Source of the DNA: a virus
DNA length: 35,712 nt
IMG/VR virus record: IMGVR_UViG_3300037882_000724
Location: 1 to 35,712 of that record
Direction: 5' to 3' (one strand)
The notes beneath the pieces are model-generated. The model was not told the DNA's origin, did not search any database, and was given only the letters and a program-made list of their open reading frames with translations. Each line of letters starts with the position of its first letter. Position 1 is the first letter of the stretch. Both the position numbers and the translations under genes were made by a program. Positions 35,575 to 35,712 of the stretch are shown piece after piece.

Positions 35575-35712
35575 GTCTTATTGTAGAAGACGGAAGCGGC
35601 GTTTCTAACGCAAATAGCTACGTTTCTCTTGAAAACGCTAGAATTTACGTGTCTTCGTTAGGATTAGCTTTACCCGCTGCCGACGAAGATGCCGAAGCCG
35701 CTTTATTGACGG
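35571..35712 (+). CDS. DnaT-like phage head-completion protein, partial
   Basis: ATG 35571 opens a frame to the right edge (47 codons visible). 'SLIVEDGSGVSNANSYVSLE' is the hallmark N-terminus of the phage proteins annotated as DnaT-like, thought to be head-tail adaptors rather than true DnaT. The C-terminus is outside the window. Confidence 0.75.
   Translation, partial: MSLIVEDGSGVSNANSYVSLENARIYVSSLGLALPAADEDAEAALLT

Overview
This window is a gene-dense stretch of a tailed double-stranded DNA phage (Caudoviricetes). The evidence is a full head-and-packaging module (small and large terminase, DUF1073-type portal, Mu-F-type minor head protein, DUF2213-type protease, decoration protein, DUF2184-type major capsid protein, DUF4054-type connector), a lysis cassette with an Rz/Rz1 spanin pair, and an early replication/recombination block. 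Spanins mean a Gram-negative host. The portal, capsid and holin families recall siphoviruses of Burkholderiales and Pseudomonas, but that host range is only an inference. No integrase, CI-type lysogeny repressor, IS element or CRISPR array is visible, so a lytic life style is likely but not proven. Both ends of the window cut through genes.

Layout. Positions 1-7087 are leftward: a sliding-clamp-like partial gene, SF2 helicase, Cas4-like exonuclease, DUF3268-like zinc protein, DUF669-type SSB, Sak4-like ATPase, four tRNA genes (Leu-UAA, Ser-UGA, CAU, Arg-UCU, in transcription order) and a MazG-like pyrophosphohydrolase. Positions 7088-7189 hold back-to-back promoters around a perfect inverted repeat. 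From there a small HTH gene (apparently leaderless) and a 797-residue primase-helicase run rightward. A GC-rich four-gene cassette (about 9.78-10.88 kb) looks foreign. Positions 10.9-21.8 kb are a train of about 40 very small, mostly unknown early genes, nearly all coupled by ATGA, TAATG or GTGA overlaps. Host-like promoters with a constant 16-bp spacer and hairpin terminators are scattered through it. Around 15.1-15.35 kb a 450-bp gap carries a ten-bp-periodic iteron-like array beside a pure A/T tract and is the best replication-origin candidate. Next to it, on the minus strand, is a gene sharing the C-terminal domain of the primase-helicase.

A 260-nt non-coding stretch (22490-22753) followed by two tandem terminators divides the early from the late region. 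The late operon (22.9-35.7 kb, all rightward) runs tail/receptor-binding proteins (beta-propeller, Ig-like, LDDD repeats), lysis (membrane protein, holin, M15 endolysin, Rz, Rz1), terminase, portal, head, capsid and connector genes.

The strongest unexplained signal is the octamer TGTGGGCA (commonly TCTGTGGGCA). I count 19 copies on both strands, where about one is expected by chance. They occur in several reading frames and in intergenic DNA, and are absent from the GC-rich cassette. Functionally, the left block suggests a recombination-dependent replication system: exonuclease, SSB, Sak4 annealase/recombinase, helicase, clamp and a primase-polymerase-helicase acting at the 15-kb origin.
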